DNA from: Onchidella celtica
Lineage: Eukaryota; Mollusca; Gastropoda; Systellommatophora; Onchidiidae
Direction: 5' to 3'
Assembly (NCBI GenBank): GCA_963931925.1
Contig: OZ007572.1
Coordinates: 20,243,543-20,307,542 of the forward strand
DNA length: 64,000 bases
Positions 49,850-61,650 of this stretch are shown here, in pieces (within the stretch, counting starts at the first letter, position 1; every line of letters starts with the position of its first letter). A model generated the notes under the pieces. The model saw only the letters and a program-made list of their open reading frames with translations, made no database searches and was not told the DNA's origin. The position numbers and the translations under genes were made by a program.

Positions 49850-50530
49850 TACAGGGGTAGCCCAGGCCGTATTTTCTATGCTTAACAGCTAATTAGTGGG
49901 TAATTTATATCAGGTGATTTTTTAAAAATATTTTTTTCTTGATTTTCTTGAATAATTCGCCATGATATAATTTGCCCTTTTGTACCTTTGTAAAGTAAAG
50001 ATGTTTCTTTTTCAACATTAATCGTAATATAATATCTGGAACAGCTCATTATCTGGCAAAGTCGTTTTTTTTTGTTTTTTTAAAAAATCATAATGATGCT
50101 CCTTTTGAATTTGTTATGATGTAATTTGCGCTCAATTTCGTTTGTGAAACTGGGGGTTTTGTTTGATTAATTATATTAATTAAGAATTTTATTTCAATTT
50201 TTATATCGATTAGCTTATTAATCAGCTAACTAATATTCTTATGGCACATTTTTATATTTGCCATGACAGAAATGGCGTTTATTGTACGTTTGTGAAATGA
50301 GGGATTTTTTAAAACATTCTTATTAATATGTTATTATTATTATTATTACTACAACAATTATCATCATTATTGTCTTTGATTTCAGTATTTTCTGGAATAG
50401 CTAGTTAATTGGCAGACTTGTATATATATCAGATTTTTTTTTTTTTTTTGACTTGATCAATATTTGTATTGTCACAATACATTTACCCTTCTGTTCCCTG
50501 TAAAGTAAAGAAATTTCTCCACGCTTTCTC
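49850..50530. repeat. degenerate ~200 bp tandem repeat, three copies
   Basis: Each copy has (in diverged form) a ctggaa-agct-att-tctggcaa block, a T-run, a gatat/gatgtaatttgc block and a tttgtaaagtaaag or tttgtgaaa block. Very A+T-rich. Likely old. Confidence 0.5.
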
Positions 50531-52770
50531 CTGATAGGGCTATTTCATATCCTTCCCAAGAACAAGAATAAGTCTTTTTTTTTTTAACCAAGGAAATGTC
50601 ATTGCCTTCCCATTCTTTGGGATTCTGCCAGATCAAAAAGTGCATGAATGTACGTCATATTTATATGACGATGTTAAAATAATATAGTTATTGAAGAAAG
50701 AAAAATGCTGTTCACATTGTTTATTTATTTTTTTTTTTTGCAAAATCAAAACACTAGGTGAATTTAGGCTAGATGTGATGACGAAAATATCAAAGGGGAT
50801 AAAAAAAAATCCATTTACATTATTATTATTGTTTATATTATGATTTTACTTTTAAAATGAATGGACCAAAGCGGAAGTGCATGTGGGAATGTATTAAAAT
50901 GGGATATTGAAAATATCATAAAAATAAAAACAAAACAATTTGGAAAATATCATCTTCCATTTTCTCTCATGGCAAAATAATATTCGTGTAAACAGAATGT
51001 ATATTATGTCATTTTTGGAGGAGCACTGTGCAATTTCTTGGAAAATCTTTTAAGGTCCACGGTGTTTCTTATTTGGTGTGTATTTAATGATTGCATTTGA
51101 GTCATTGTGAAGAATTTTCCTGTTTGTCTTTTATCTTAACCTTATCTCTTACGCAGGGGAACTAATTTCTTTTAAAATGAGGACGAAACTGAATGCTTGT
51201 AAAATAATTGAAGATAACTGCAAAAACAATGCATAATTGGGAACTGCGCTTTTGTGGGACCAAAGGTAAGTAAAATGATGATATTAGATAACAGCAGAAT
51301 TAATTTGCTTGAGTACAAAGAACAACAAACACATCAACAAAGACACTTTTGCACTAGGCTGTAGGGACGAACATCCTAGCTCGTCTCTGTATGAAGCTTC
51401 GTTACACATTCCAGGGGAAAGAAATCTAAATATGGTCTAGATGTATTCTTTGAACGAAGAATAAAATGTTGACATTCGTACATGCGCACATTCCTTGTAA
51501 AAGGCTGTTGTTGTTTTTTCCCGATATTTCATTGTATGCAGCACTCCCACATTTCGCTGTCCTAAGCATTTCAGCTCTTCTTTTCCGGGCCTTTCCATCC
51601 AAAAGTCATCCTTTCCATTTCCTTGTGTGAATGACTCAAATATTCAGTCCCTCGCATCATTTACTATCATTTTCTTCTAAAATTAAAGACAATTTATTCA
51701 AAAAATGTCTAACATTAGAAATGACAGCCTTGGTTGTTTGTAATTAAACTTTGTATTAGAACTTACAATTTTACAGAAAACAGATTTTCCCTTGGAGGTG
51801 AGTAACGGAATGGCAAGTTACAGCTTTTCACGGGCTAGATAAGATTTTATGGAAAGCACCTCAACTTTGTTTTAACCGAAGTAATACATATAAATTAAAA
51901 TCCCACTTCGACCATTTCTAGAATGGCTGTAATTTGAAGAGATCACCTTATCCTGTCCGCCTCATTTCTCTGGCTCGAACTGACTATTATAATGTTTTAT
52001 CGACTTGTGGTTTTCTGCAGGTGAACACTGTCATGCCCGCTTCTCCCTATTGAGCAGTATTTTTCGTTTTCCTTTAGGAGTGACTGTTTTTGCGTTTGGT
52101 AGCCAGATTGCATCATGTTTGCAATTCAGATTTTAAAAAGAAACTTTTATCGTTAAAGTAAGGGATGGTTTGAGCCTGGGACTGAATAAGAAAGAAAGCG
52201 TATCGACCAGATACGACACAATACGAAACATTTACAATCATATTATTATTATTACTAGATGACGTAATGGGGAATGCCCGGAATAAACAATCATGTGCTC
52301 TCATTCTCTCTCTATCTCTCTCTCTATCTCTGTCTCTCTCTCTCTTGCAATAAAAGTAGTAATCTGCAGTCCTGCTTCAGAACTCATGCGCGCCAGGACA
52401 CTGCGCACCAAGCTTGATGTGGTTACTTTTTATGACATGCACGATACTATAACAGAATGGAGCCGAGATGGATGTAAAACGAAACAAACATGCAAAAATA
52501 CAGATGTTACATAGCACTAAACAGTGTCATTTAAAAAAAAAATACATGCTTAAAGTAAACAACTTTTAATTATAGCCATCATCTTCCTTATCTCAATTGC
52601 CACCTTCCTGCCAAATTTAAGGCCTGAAGAGTGTATAGTTTGGTCAGTTAGTCATGCCAAAGGTTGCAAGTTACTGAAATATATAATAGATATGTGAGGA
52701 AAAAGTAAGACGACAGAGGGATTTAACAGAATGTGAGGACAGAAAGAAAAAGACCCTACTAGAAGCGTCC
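50531..52770. other. anonymous A+T-rich DNA, 2.2 kb
   Basis: Short (CT)n at 52304-52345. No gene or family recognised. Confidence 0.5.
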
Positions 52771-52794
52771 ACCAACCACTCCAATGGTGAGGGC

Positions 52795-52875
52795 TAGGAT
52801 TCTGTTTTAGGATTAGGTTTTAGAATTAGGTTTTAAGATTACCTTGTAGGATTAGGTTTTACGATTACCTTTAGG
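52795..52875. repeat. ~17 bp AGGATTAGGTTTT minisatellite
   Basis: Five or so units of the type aggattaggttttagaatt with substitutions. Confidence 0.75.
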
Positions 52876-52954
52876 TAATTGGCCACAACGACCTATCGCT
52901 GGCGACATTGTTACGATACTTTTGTTTTTTTTTCGGAAATTGGCCACGACTTGA

Positions 52955-53075
52955 TGTTAGGCCAGGTCCGTACCAGCCGATTTTGATCGACAAACTAGTT
53001 GAATGATGACGTTACTACACTGTTTCAATGAAACTTCACCCACCAGCCCACTTGTTGGATCTCCCTGAGCTTCAA
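52955..53075. repeat. short dispersed repeat shared with 33837-34030
   Basis: Contains accagccgattttgatcgac, aaactagttgaatgatgacg and ccagcccacttgttgg. See the earlier copy. Confidence 0.45.
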
Positions 53076-53105
53076 TGTCATGAGCCTCACCATCCAGCCA
53101 TTCTC

Positions 53106-53406
53106 TCTCTCTCTCTCAGGTGCCTTGCCGACTGGCGTGGGCGATCATGGACCTCCAACCCCCTCTGTAGCTTGTCTCTTTCAGCATTTCCGATGGTTTT
53201 CTGATGTTCATCCATTCTGTCCGGCTGTCCAGCATTTTTTCCCTCGGTCTTCCCCTGCCTCTTCTTCCATCAAGCCTTCCTGTTGTCACCAAATTCTCCA
53301 GTTGATTTTTTTCTCATGATGTGTCCAATGAATTTTGCTTGCCTTTTGCGTATCTTTGTCATTAATTGTCTAGTGTGTTGTGCTTCTCTCATGACTTCTT
53401 CAGCCA
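53106..53406 (-). mobile_element. LINE 3' end, second family, minus strand, 5'-truncated
   Basis: The reverse complement translates into the C-terminal tail of a non-LTR reverse transcriptase. It reads roughly MTKIRKRQAKFIGHIMRK, then, after one frameshift near 53297, a glycine/arginine-rich stretch (DGRRGRGRPREKMLDS), and ends GGWRSMIAHASRQGT before a TGA at about 53119. The stop runs directly into a (GA)n tail at about 53103-53120. Only about the last 95 codons remain, so it is a dead 3' fragment. A six-base match, tggctg, lies just outside both ends and could be a short target duplication, but this is weak. The sequence differs from the neighbouring plus-strand LINE, so a separate family inserted here. 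Confidence 0.8.
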
Positions 53407-53424
53407 GTCAAAAACGGCCAGTGA

Positions 53425-54423
53425 GTGCCTAGGCTTCTCATCAAAAGCTTTTACAAGAACTTCAGTTGCAGTGTCGGAAACAGTGATGCATCCTTTGAAG
53501 TGAAAACTGGTGTACGGCAAGGATGTGTGATGTCAACAATTTTGTTTAACCTCGTAATCGACTGGATTATGCGGAAAACTACAGAGGATGCACCAAGAGG
53601 CATCAGATGGACACTCTTCGACAACCTAGAGGATTTGGACTTTGCGGATGATCTTGCGCTATTGTCACATAGTCACCAACACATGCAAGATAAGACGCAG
53701 AGACTACATAATTTTGGATGCAAAGTAGGCCTTCGGATTAGCCAGAAGAAGACAGAGATTATGACCCTAAATGTAGACACTCCAGCACCAGTGCAAGTAG
53801 ATGACAAGAACCTCACCACGACGGACAAATTTAAATACCTTGGTAGCATTATCAGACCAGAGGGTGGCACAAAGGAGGACATCCAAAGTAGGCTGGGAAA
53901 TGCAAGGGCTGTCTTTCAAAGTATGAGCAACATCTGGAAATCGACACAATACGGCATCAACACCAAGATCAGACTGTACCAAAGCTGTGTCCTATCCACA
54001 CTCCTGTATGGATCAGAGTGTTGGCGAATGACAGAAGGTGACCTCGCCAAGTTGTCTTCCTTCCACACCACATGTCTTCGTAGGATTCTCCGCATCTTTT
54101 GGCCAAACAAGATTTCTAATCAGGAACTACTAAGGCGATGCAAGCAAGAAGAAATAGCCAACATCATCACGAAGAGACGATGGAGATGGCTTGGACACGG
54201 GCTGCGAAAGGAAGCAAATTCTATAACCAAAACAGCACTTCAGTGGACACCGGAGGGACGGCGCAAGCGAGGCAGACCCAAGGCAACCTGGCGGAGAACA
54301 ATCGAGGCAGAGATGAAATCCTTCAATCACTCATGGGGAACTCTCGCAAAGATGGCCCAGGACAGACAGGGCTGGAGATCCTTTGTTGCTGCCCTAAGCA
54401 CCAGTGGGTGCAACAGGAAATAG
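53425..54423 (+). CDS. LINE reverse transcriptase, C-terminal two thirds (partial ORF2)
   Basis: A 332-codon open frame encoding the palm-to-C-terminus part of a non-LTR reverse transcriptase, the enzyme that copies LINE RNA at a nicked genomic target. Visible motifs are GVRQGC followed by LFN at residues 29-42 (motif B region), the catalytic FADD at 73-76 (53641-53652), GLRISQKKTEIM near 102-113, and FKYLGSII near 136-143. The thumb region includes LYGSECW near 194-200. A basic RRKRGRPKATWRR segment lies at 279-291 and DRQGWRSF near 313-320. The first four codons (from GTG) are target-site duplication, not element, so the true start was lost with the 5' truncation. The frame stops at the first TAG of the tail. 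With no endonuclease or early RT motifs it cannot act alone. It is probably not a host gene, though many assemblies annotate such fragments as endonuclease-reverse transcriptase. Confidence 0.92.
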   Translation: MPRLLIKSFYKNFSCSVGNSDASFEVKTGVRQGCVMSTILFNLVIDWIMRKTTEDAPRGIRWTLFDNLEDLDFADDLALLSHSHQHMQDKTQRLHNFGCKVGLRISQKKTEIMTLNVDTPAPVQVDDKNLTTTDKFKYLGSIIRPEGGTKEDIQSRLGNARAVFQSMSNIWKSTQYGINTKIRLYQSCVLSTLLYGSECWRMTEGDLAKLSSFHTTCLRRILRIFWPNKISNQELLRRCKQEEIANIITKRRWRWLGHGLRKEANSITKTALQWTPEGRRKRGRPKATWRRTIEAEMKSFNHSWGTLAKMAQDRQGWRSFVAALSTSGCNRK

Positions 54424-54433
54424 TAGTAGTAGT
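53437..54433 (+). mobile_element. 5'-truncated LINE (non-LTR retrotransposon) with TAG-repeat tail
   Basis: A LINE copy lacking its 5' part (endonuclease and first half of the reverse transcriptase) but open to its end. It is flanked by a perfect 13-base direct repeat, agtgcctaggctt, at 53424-53436 and 54434-54446, which is the expected target-site duplication of target-primed reverse transcription. The 3' end is a short (TAG)n tail that begins exactly at the stop codon, so there is essentially no 3' UTR. The uninterrupted frame and perfect duplication suggest a fairly recent insertion. Very short 3' UTRs and microsatellite tails are typical of RTE-like and related clades, but the clade is not resolved here. 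It lies about 30 bases from another LINE 3' end on the opposite strand. Confidence 0.93.
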
Positions 54434-54446
54434 AGTGCCTAGGCTT

Positions 54447-55160
54447 AATCAAATTCCTATTCTTAAAAAAATTCTCTAAATGTCCTAACCAGCCTCTACC
54501 CCCCCCTCCCCCTTTTTTTTTCTTTTCTCAAGCTGAATTTAAAAACAAACTCCCTCAAATTTTTTTTTTTTAAATGAACATCTTCCGCATTTTAGCCCAG
54601 GAAAGTAAAAAATGTCTGGGTGAAAATCTCTCAGAAAATCGGTTACAATGGCACATGCATGGGATTTGCGAGAGCTAAATTGATTGATCTCGGGTCAGAA
54701 CCAATTTCGCCTCGCAATCAAACACAGTCGCAAAACCATGTTGCCGGTCTTTTTCCGTGAATCCGCGGCGAAGGTTCTGGGAACGAGGAGGCAAACCATT
54801 GCGACCCGGATTATTGTAATTCGATCGAGGGGGTTTATTAACCGAAAGGTCAAAATTAATGCTTCGCGGAGTGAGGTCCAAAGCTCGTGGATGAGGTGGG
54901 AGGCGCTTTTTTGTGGTTTGGGAGGGAGGAGGGAGGGAGGTATTATTACACGAAAAATAAGAATTTTCAAGGGATAGGGCTTTAAGATCCTGGGTTTTTG
55001 GTGTTGGTGTGGAAGGGGACAGGACGTGATTACCCCAAAAAGTCAGATGTGTCACAGGGTACGGCTCTAAGCTCATCGGTGGTGGAAATGGGGGGGGGGG
55101 GGGGGTTGTACACGAAAAGTCATACTTTAGGCACGGGATAGGGCTCTAAGGCCCGGTGTC
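54447..55160. other. anonymous DNA with G/C runs
   Basis: Poly-C/poly-T at 54498-54521, (GGGA)n near 54918-54940 and poly-G at 55090-55107. No supported gene. Confidence 0.5.
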
Positions 55161-55164
55161 GAAA

Positions 55165-55350
55165 GGACGAAGGGCGAACGACGTAAGACTCGGATGGCCC
55201 GTGTGCACGTTGCGCACGCTAAAGGTAGCTTGGCAAACAAGTTGGAAATAAGTATAAATACACAATACAACAACAACAAAAGCAAGAAAAAGGAAAAAGA
55301 GATGCAAATGCGAAGGGCACTGTACTCCGAAAACAAAGACCTCAATACAG
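55165..55350 (-). repeat. SINE-like dispersed repeat, copy 4
   Basis: cggatggcccgtgtgcacgt, tgcgcacgctaaaggtagct and tggcaaacaagttggaaata, a (CAA)n-like stretch at 55264-55280, and gtactccgaaaacaaagacc at its far end. Confidence 0.7.
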
Positions 55351-55954
55351 CCCCTGGGTTGGAGAGCGGCTCTGGGATGGAGAACTAGGAGGAAGAGCAT
55401 CAAAATATTACGTGATCCAGTGAACCGTCAACAAGCAACATTCAGAGCTCCTCAAGAGAACAGGATAGAACGTTATGTCTCATAGCTTGCTGCCCCTAGG
55501 CAAGTAAAACCGGCGCTTAATCATACATAAGGACTTTTCTTCATAAAAAAATAAAATGACATCAGTGTTGTTCACTTCCCGGAGACGATTTGAGAGTTCT
55601 TTTTTGTAGAGCTTGGCGTCTGGGATGAGCATACTCATGATTGTAAGATGTCTGTCCTTTTGTGAGATCTTGTGCATTTGAAATTGCAGTCGTTGACCCG
55701 TAAGGGATTCAAGCAGGGGCATTGTGATATTTTATATTAATCTTCCGCTTCTTTGTGTCAGTAAGTAGAGACAATTTCACTACGTTGCAAGAACAACAAC
55801 AACAAAAAGAAAAAAACAGCAACGCAGCAGAGACGTTTTTATTTATAATGTGTGCGTTTTTTTTTGTATGTCTGAACATGATTATGTCCATAGATTATTG
55901 GCTTTTCATCCTGTATTTATCCAGCCGTGATGGCAAACTGATCTTTGTTCTTAA

Positions 55955-56222
55955 CCCTTAGAAGACAATTGGACCGACGATCGGTGAAAAAGACGAACTG
56001 ACGGATTATCGGCACATTGAGATGGCAGTTAGTTCTGATTAGTCTTGTCGTGATAGTGTAGACAATCAGAATGCTTGTTTCAAAACATCTACGGATCTGT
56101 ACATATCAATGGTGGATCTTCCTGCTGTTGTAGACCCCTTGTCGTTTTTTTGTTTTTTTTTGTCCTGTGAACCCCCATCTTTCTGAATGGGTAACATCCA
56201 AAATACTCCCGTCGTCAAAGGG
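55955..56222. mobile_element. TTAA-flanked inverted-repeat element, 268 bp (piggyBac-like MITE)
   Basis: TTAA at 55951-55954 and 56223-56226. The ends are CCCTTAGAAGACAATTGG and, inverted, CCCTTTGACGACGGGAGT. Non-coding. Different interior from the 221 bp family. Confidence 0.6.
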
Positions 56223-56226
56223 TTAA

Positions 56227-57112
56227 ACTATACACTTTTTATATATAACATTTTAACGTAGCAATCAAACCTCGTTCAGCAACTATTGTTGGTTGTTGTA
56301 TTTGGCATTCCTCAGTCTCAAAATACTATGGGCTTGTGCTCTGGATGTCTGGATGTCTCTGTCTATTGCAGAGCCGTGTATGGCTGGACAAGCCTATCCG
56401 GGAATGACAGTGACAGTCCCTTCTACAGATGGTGCAGCCAAAGGATGACGCTGGTTTGTCTATTTGGGCGTGCGTCTTTCTTCTCTGCCGCATTAACTGC
56501 AACACTTTTCATATTCGTGCGAATGTTCAGACCTTGTTTACAAATTATTCTTCGTCCATAAACTATAAAGTTTTCATATTTTTTTCCTGAACAGTCAAAC
56601 TTTTCGTTCATATAGTATTTTTTTTTGTCCATAGACTATTACCCGTTCTTACTTATCTCAACGGTCAGACTGACTTCACACATTATTCTTCGTGCACAAA
56701 CTATACTATTTTCGTATCTGAACAATCAAACCTCGTTCGCAGACTATGTTTTTTTGTGCAGTGTAACTGTTATCATGTTCATGCGACATTGCCCCCGAAT
56801 TCTAATTCTCAGATTGTGCTGTGCAAATGCAACAACCAGAGCTGAAAATCAAATAATTGGAATTGACGGATAATGGGATTAATCCGCTAGGGCAGCGGTG
56901 ATTTCCCTTCAGGCAGCGTTTTTAGTCTATTATTCTGTGTAGGAGGACAGCGCCCTCGCCTGGCCCTAAAGGAATATCTATCACCATTTTAAAGGCACTT
57001 TAAAACCTGGCTTGAATTAGATAAGACGTGAATGGACAGTAAAATGACGTTCCTGTCCTGTTCTGTTCAATAGTGAGGTCAAGGACATATAGAATGAAAA
57101 TGGATAAAGACA
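56227..57112. other. anonymous DNA with repeated TTCGT-CATA-ACTAT phrase
   Basis: A phrase like attattcttcgt(c/g)cataaactata followed by ttttc(a/g)tat and gaacagtcaaac recurs at about 56547, 56625, 56683 and 56735, a decayed tandem repeat of ~60-75 bases. No gene. Confidence 0.5.
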
Positions 57113-57116
57113 GTGA

Positions 57117-57560
<444 letters not shown>

Positions 57561-58189
57561 TCTGTTTTCCGGTCCGTCCACTGCCTACTAGTCAGTTCGC
57601 CCGGCTGTCCATGCCTTTTTCTGTTGTCCGTCTGTCTGACACATCATCTATCTATCTCTCCATCCGTCTGCCCATCGGTCTGTCTGTCACTCTGTCTGTC
57701 CGAATGTGGTTGAAAAAAATAACCCACTAAATATAAAAATGACGAAATTCCATTGCAAAGCTATGGTCCCTGCTCTATTTTTTTCGCATTGTGACTCAAC
57801 TCCTCGGGGTCTCATACGCCAATATCACGGCCTTAACTTCGGTATGGCCGTCAGTTGATCTCATTGCTATGTTTTGTCATCTGTCTAAGGAAATATTAAA
57901 TAGTAATCTCTCAACCGAACTTCCAGGACCTTTTTACAACTGTCTTATTCAATAAAACTACATCATCTGGAACAAACAGAACAAAAATAGTTTACTCACT
58001 CTGACAAAACACTGATTAGCATCTAGCATGGACATGACAGCGCTGCCAAGTTACGGTAAAAGACTTTGTATGTCAAACTAGGCCATATTCCATGTTTTAA
58101 CATTCTTTTGTAGAATGAATTGTACTGTATCTCTCTAACTGGATACGTACGACTAATAGTTTCTTTTGAATATCATAAAATGGAAATTT

Positions 58190-58500
58190 TGTTTGTTTGT
58201 TTGTATACTTCTTTAATCCCATTCGGGAAATTTGCTTAGTGTCATTGCAGTCCAGCAACAAGTGGAGCAGACATGTCGTCGCCACAGTGCAGCGCCAGTA
58301 GGCGGGGTTGGTTTTTCTTTTTCAAGGTGGGTGGGGGGGCGGGGGAGTGGTATAGATAAATTTTATTTAATTTTGACCTGGCAAATGCCTGTTTGGCCTG
58401 CTCTCCTCGATTTCCAACCGCCAAGGTAGCGCAACGTGCACACGGGCCCTCCGAGTTTTTCGTTCTCATCCGAGAAGACTTGGTGCTTTGGGGGGGGGGT
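58190..58500 (+). repeat. SINE-like dispersed repeat, copy 5
   Basis: atacttctttaatcccattc, gggaaatttgcttagtgtca, ttgcagtccagc, cgccacagtgcagcgccagt, ggtatagataaattttattt, ctctcctcgatttccaaccg, cgcaacgtgcacacgggccc and cgttctcatccgagaagact. This copy best defines the full family order. Confidence 0.75.
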
Positions 58501-58968
58501 GGGGAGGAGACAAGACAATTTATCCAACTGCTGCGGAACACCCACTATAATATCTGTCTCACTGATTTATAATAATTTGAGAGTTCTCACAACGGATCGT
58601 TACATTACTAGATTTTTATGCAAGTGTCAAAACGTGCAATATTTCATTGTTTATTGACTGACATCTACATCTATTCTTTTATATCGTACCTCAGATTGAA
58701 GTTATTCCTAGCATGTAGCAAAGTCAGAGATTTTTTTAGCGTTCCTCAAACTGAAGTTATTACGATAACATAGCACAATCAGACACCGAGGCTACACTTT
58801 CAATATCACACGCGCCAAATAAACATAATGCTTGTCGCAGGGGAATAATAACTCTGACAATCTCAACAAAAGGGAAATGGCAGACATTATAAGAAGAGGG
58901 AACACAAGCCTACTTTCTGCGCTTGTAAATCTGAACACTGCACACTTATCGTTCCTTGTCTTCGCTTC

Positions 58969-59268
58969 CTGTGGTTCTCAACCATTTTCAAGAAATCAAC
59001 CCCTTAGACTCGAAATTTTCTTTCAACGCGCCTTTTCTGGTTCATAAAACCCATCTACACCTGTTGTTCGACATGTCGGTGACTGCCATGTATTTACTCT
59101 TAAAGGGTCATCCAGTCATCATCCCAACACCCCCCTCTCCCCCCCCCAAGATGCCCCCCTCATTGCTTTTGCCCCCTTGCCGCCAATTTCTTCCTTTTCG
59201 GTTACCTCGTTCTCAAAATGCCCCCCCCCCCCCGCGGGGGACGATATCGCCCACAATGAGAACCGCTG
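58969..59268. mobile_element. hAT-like non-autonomous element (GTGGTTCTCAA ends)
   Basis: The left ctgtggttctcaaccatttt and inverted right cagcggttctcattgtgggc match the ends of the element at 6386. The interior C-rich tract (59133-59233) also resembles that element. No target duplication found. Confidence 0.55.
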
Positions 59269-59287
59269 TTGTAGCAGAATACTTATT

Positions 59288-59761
59288 CAGTGGCGGAGCT
59301 AGGGGTGGAACCGGCGTCCCCTCCTCCCTAAACAGATTCGTCTGTTCAGAATTTTTAAACGCCTTTTAAAGTTGTGTTTTTATGTTGAATACAAAATAAA
59401 AGTGATGTAGTTCTTTGAAACTTATTCATTGTATTTTGATGTTCAATACAAAATAACAGCAATGGACATCCCTTGAAACTGTATCTTCCCTGTGTTTTTA
59501 TTTTTAAATACAAAATAACAATAATGTACTTCCTTTGAAACTAAATCTTCCCTGTGTATTAATGTCAAATACTAACTGACAACAATGTGCCTCCTTTCAA
59601 AGAGCATCTACCTTGTGTTTCGATTTTAAATACAAAAAAAAAATAAAAAAATAATGTATAGAACGAATAATATTCATATTATGACATTATTTTGTATGTG
59701 TTCTTACGCCTTTTCTATGTGCTCGTCCCCCCACTAACTTAAGAACCTGACCACGCCCCTG
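59288..59761. mobile_element. CAGTGGCGGAGC-ended inverted-repeat element with internal tandem repeat
   Basis: Left CAGTGGCGGAGCTAGGGGTG and inverted right CAGGGGCGTGGTCAGGTTCT. Terminal CAG..GGCG agrees with the 27715-28140 element. Contains a ~61 bp tandem repeat. The 8-base flanks do not match, so the target duplication is decayed or absent. Confidence 0.6.
59373..59635. repeat. ~61 bp tandem repeat, about 4.5 copies
   Basis: Units share (t/c)aaatacaaaataac, aatg-ac-tcctttgaaact and cttccctgtgtttt, diverged 15-30 percent. Located inside the 59288-59761 element. Confidence 0.8.
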
Positions 59762-60170
59762 ATTGGGTTGTGTCAGGGAACTGTGGAGTGTGACACAACA
59801 TTAATATCGCTGACTGTCAAATTTGAAGACGACCTCAACATTATTTTATTCAAATTACTTCCAACATGGTTTTTTTTTTTTTTTAGTGACAAGTTTGTGA
59901 CAATTTCCGGAAGGGTGTCAGTAGACCGTAGTCCATTACAAAGACATAGAGGAAATACTAAGGTGTGTTCTGTGCTCAGCTATTAAGTTACTGCATAAAA
60001 TGCTACTTACCCCTAACAACCGCCCTTTCCGATAACGTTCCTGCGGCCATTTCGCATGGGAAAAAAGATTTTTGTGGTCGCCACTAGCCAAATGGAGCCC
60101 TACCCCTCACCCTGAGCCCAACTGCAATTATTAGTACAGTCCCCAAAAAATTTACCGAGCAATGAAATAT

Positions 60171-60381
60171 GACTGGATCTGGCGAAATCGTGCTTGAGGT
60201 GAAATGTTTACACCACTTTAAAAAATAAGATAAAATAATTCTCAGACGATTTCAAGCGAAATATTTAAACTGAATCCTGAAATCCTGATTTATTTATAGG
60301 CAAATCTCAAGTTCTATAGAAAATGCCCCCCCCCTCCCCCCTTTGGTGATGGTTTCTCAGGAATTTGGTCTTTCACCATAA
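60171..60381 (-). repeat. dispersed repeat related to 48014-48447
   Basis: Contains gactggatctggcgaaatcg, agacgatttcaagcgaaata and ctcaggaatttggtctttca, the reverse of blocks near 48250-48447. Confidence 0.6.
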
Positions 60382-60384
60382 GTG

Positions 60385-61115
60385 CGATTTGGCTGCATCC
60401 GCTCTCAAATATCAGATTGGCCACGTGGCCCGAATAGTCCCTGTTTTTATTTTATGGTACTGGGTACGGCAACCTGTTCAAGATCAATTTTCTTTTTATC
60501 GTCTTTGTTGTGCAAAAAGTGAATATTTCCTAGTTGTGATACTGGAGATAATCTCTCCTTGCACTCAATCCACGTTATGTTCTGTAATACTAGTTTCGTC
60601 GAGATGACATTTCCGAAATGTTACCATTGAACAATTTTGAAATGAGATGGCAACACTATTTTCTTCTCCTGCCCACACTGAAGCGTTTGCGCCCATCACT
60701 TCAGCTAATGCAGGGAGAATTTCAGCAAATAATGTCTTGACTGTTCCTGACACCTCCATAACATTAAAGACTGTGGTTAGGAATGGCTGGAAGTTAGGTA
60801 AACTACTATAACTAACATAATTATACTATCATAGTTTCGGTTAAACTGTGGACAAAGTAAAAACAACAAGTATTTTCGGAGAGCCTTGCATCGGAAAAGA
60901 AACAAAAAGAGAGCTGCACAATAAATTCTAAAACTGTAGCTAACATAAAATTAAATATCATGTTTTTTTTAAAGAATAAACTATGGCCAGAACTAAAACA
61001 ACAATTATGTCAGGAGAGCCGCGCCTCACAAAAGAAACAAAAAGAGAACTATACAATAAATTCTTAAACCATTGAAAAAAACGGAACGATTTGAGGGAAA
61101 ACTTTTATCAGGCTG
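60385..61115. other. anonymous DNA
   Basis: Two similar phrases, aaagaaacaaaaagaga-ct and acaataaattct-aaac, at about 60893 and 61030 suggest a ~135 bp direct duplication. No gene. Confidence 0.45.
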
Positions 61116-61118
61116 AAA

Positions 61119-61120
61119 GC

Positions 61121-61168
<48 letters not shown>

Positions 61169-61195
61169 AACAACAACAACAACAACAACAACAAA
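61119..61195. repeat. (CAA)n microsatellite
   Basis: About 25 CAA units with a single AAT interruption. Confidence 0.97.
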
Positions 61196-61329
61196 AACTG
61201 CTGGGAAGATTAAAAAAAAAACAATTTTGGTGGGTAGGGGGAGGAATTTGCTAATGTGAATAAATAAATAGGAATGTGGTATTCAACTGTAGTTGGTCAG
61301 TCTACCTTATGTGATACCGTGGTGATAAC

Positions 61330-61650
61330 TTTTAATGGAAACATGCAAACAAAGAAGAGCACCGACTAATTCAATATGCACATTGCACTATCTTAGATCT
61401 TGTTCCTTCTAATTTCACTTTTTGCACAACTGACAAATTCGATTTTAAACGTTTGCGGGTTCGTATTATGATAAGGAGTTAGAATAAATCGGAACTGTGG
61501 AACAGCTTGATAAATGCTTCAACACATAATTATGAAACAAGACTAATGTTAAAGTAGTGGCACAAATTATATCTCTTCAACATACCAAAAAACCACCTGT
61601 TTTTCAGAAAATGAAGAAAGAACCAAGAAGAACCAAGGTCACAAGTGACT
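61330..61650. repeat. diverged duplicated segment shared with 33180-33470
   Basis: gaataaatcggaactgtgga, acagcttgataaatg, atatctcttcaacatacc and ctgtttttcagaaaa match the earlier copy in order. Confidence 0.65.

Noticed and set aside
52795-52875. telomere-like repeat
   Set aside because: aggattaggtttt units resemble TTAGG/TTAGGG superficially, but the period is ~17 bases and irregular.
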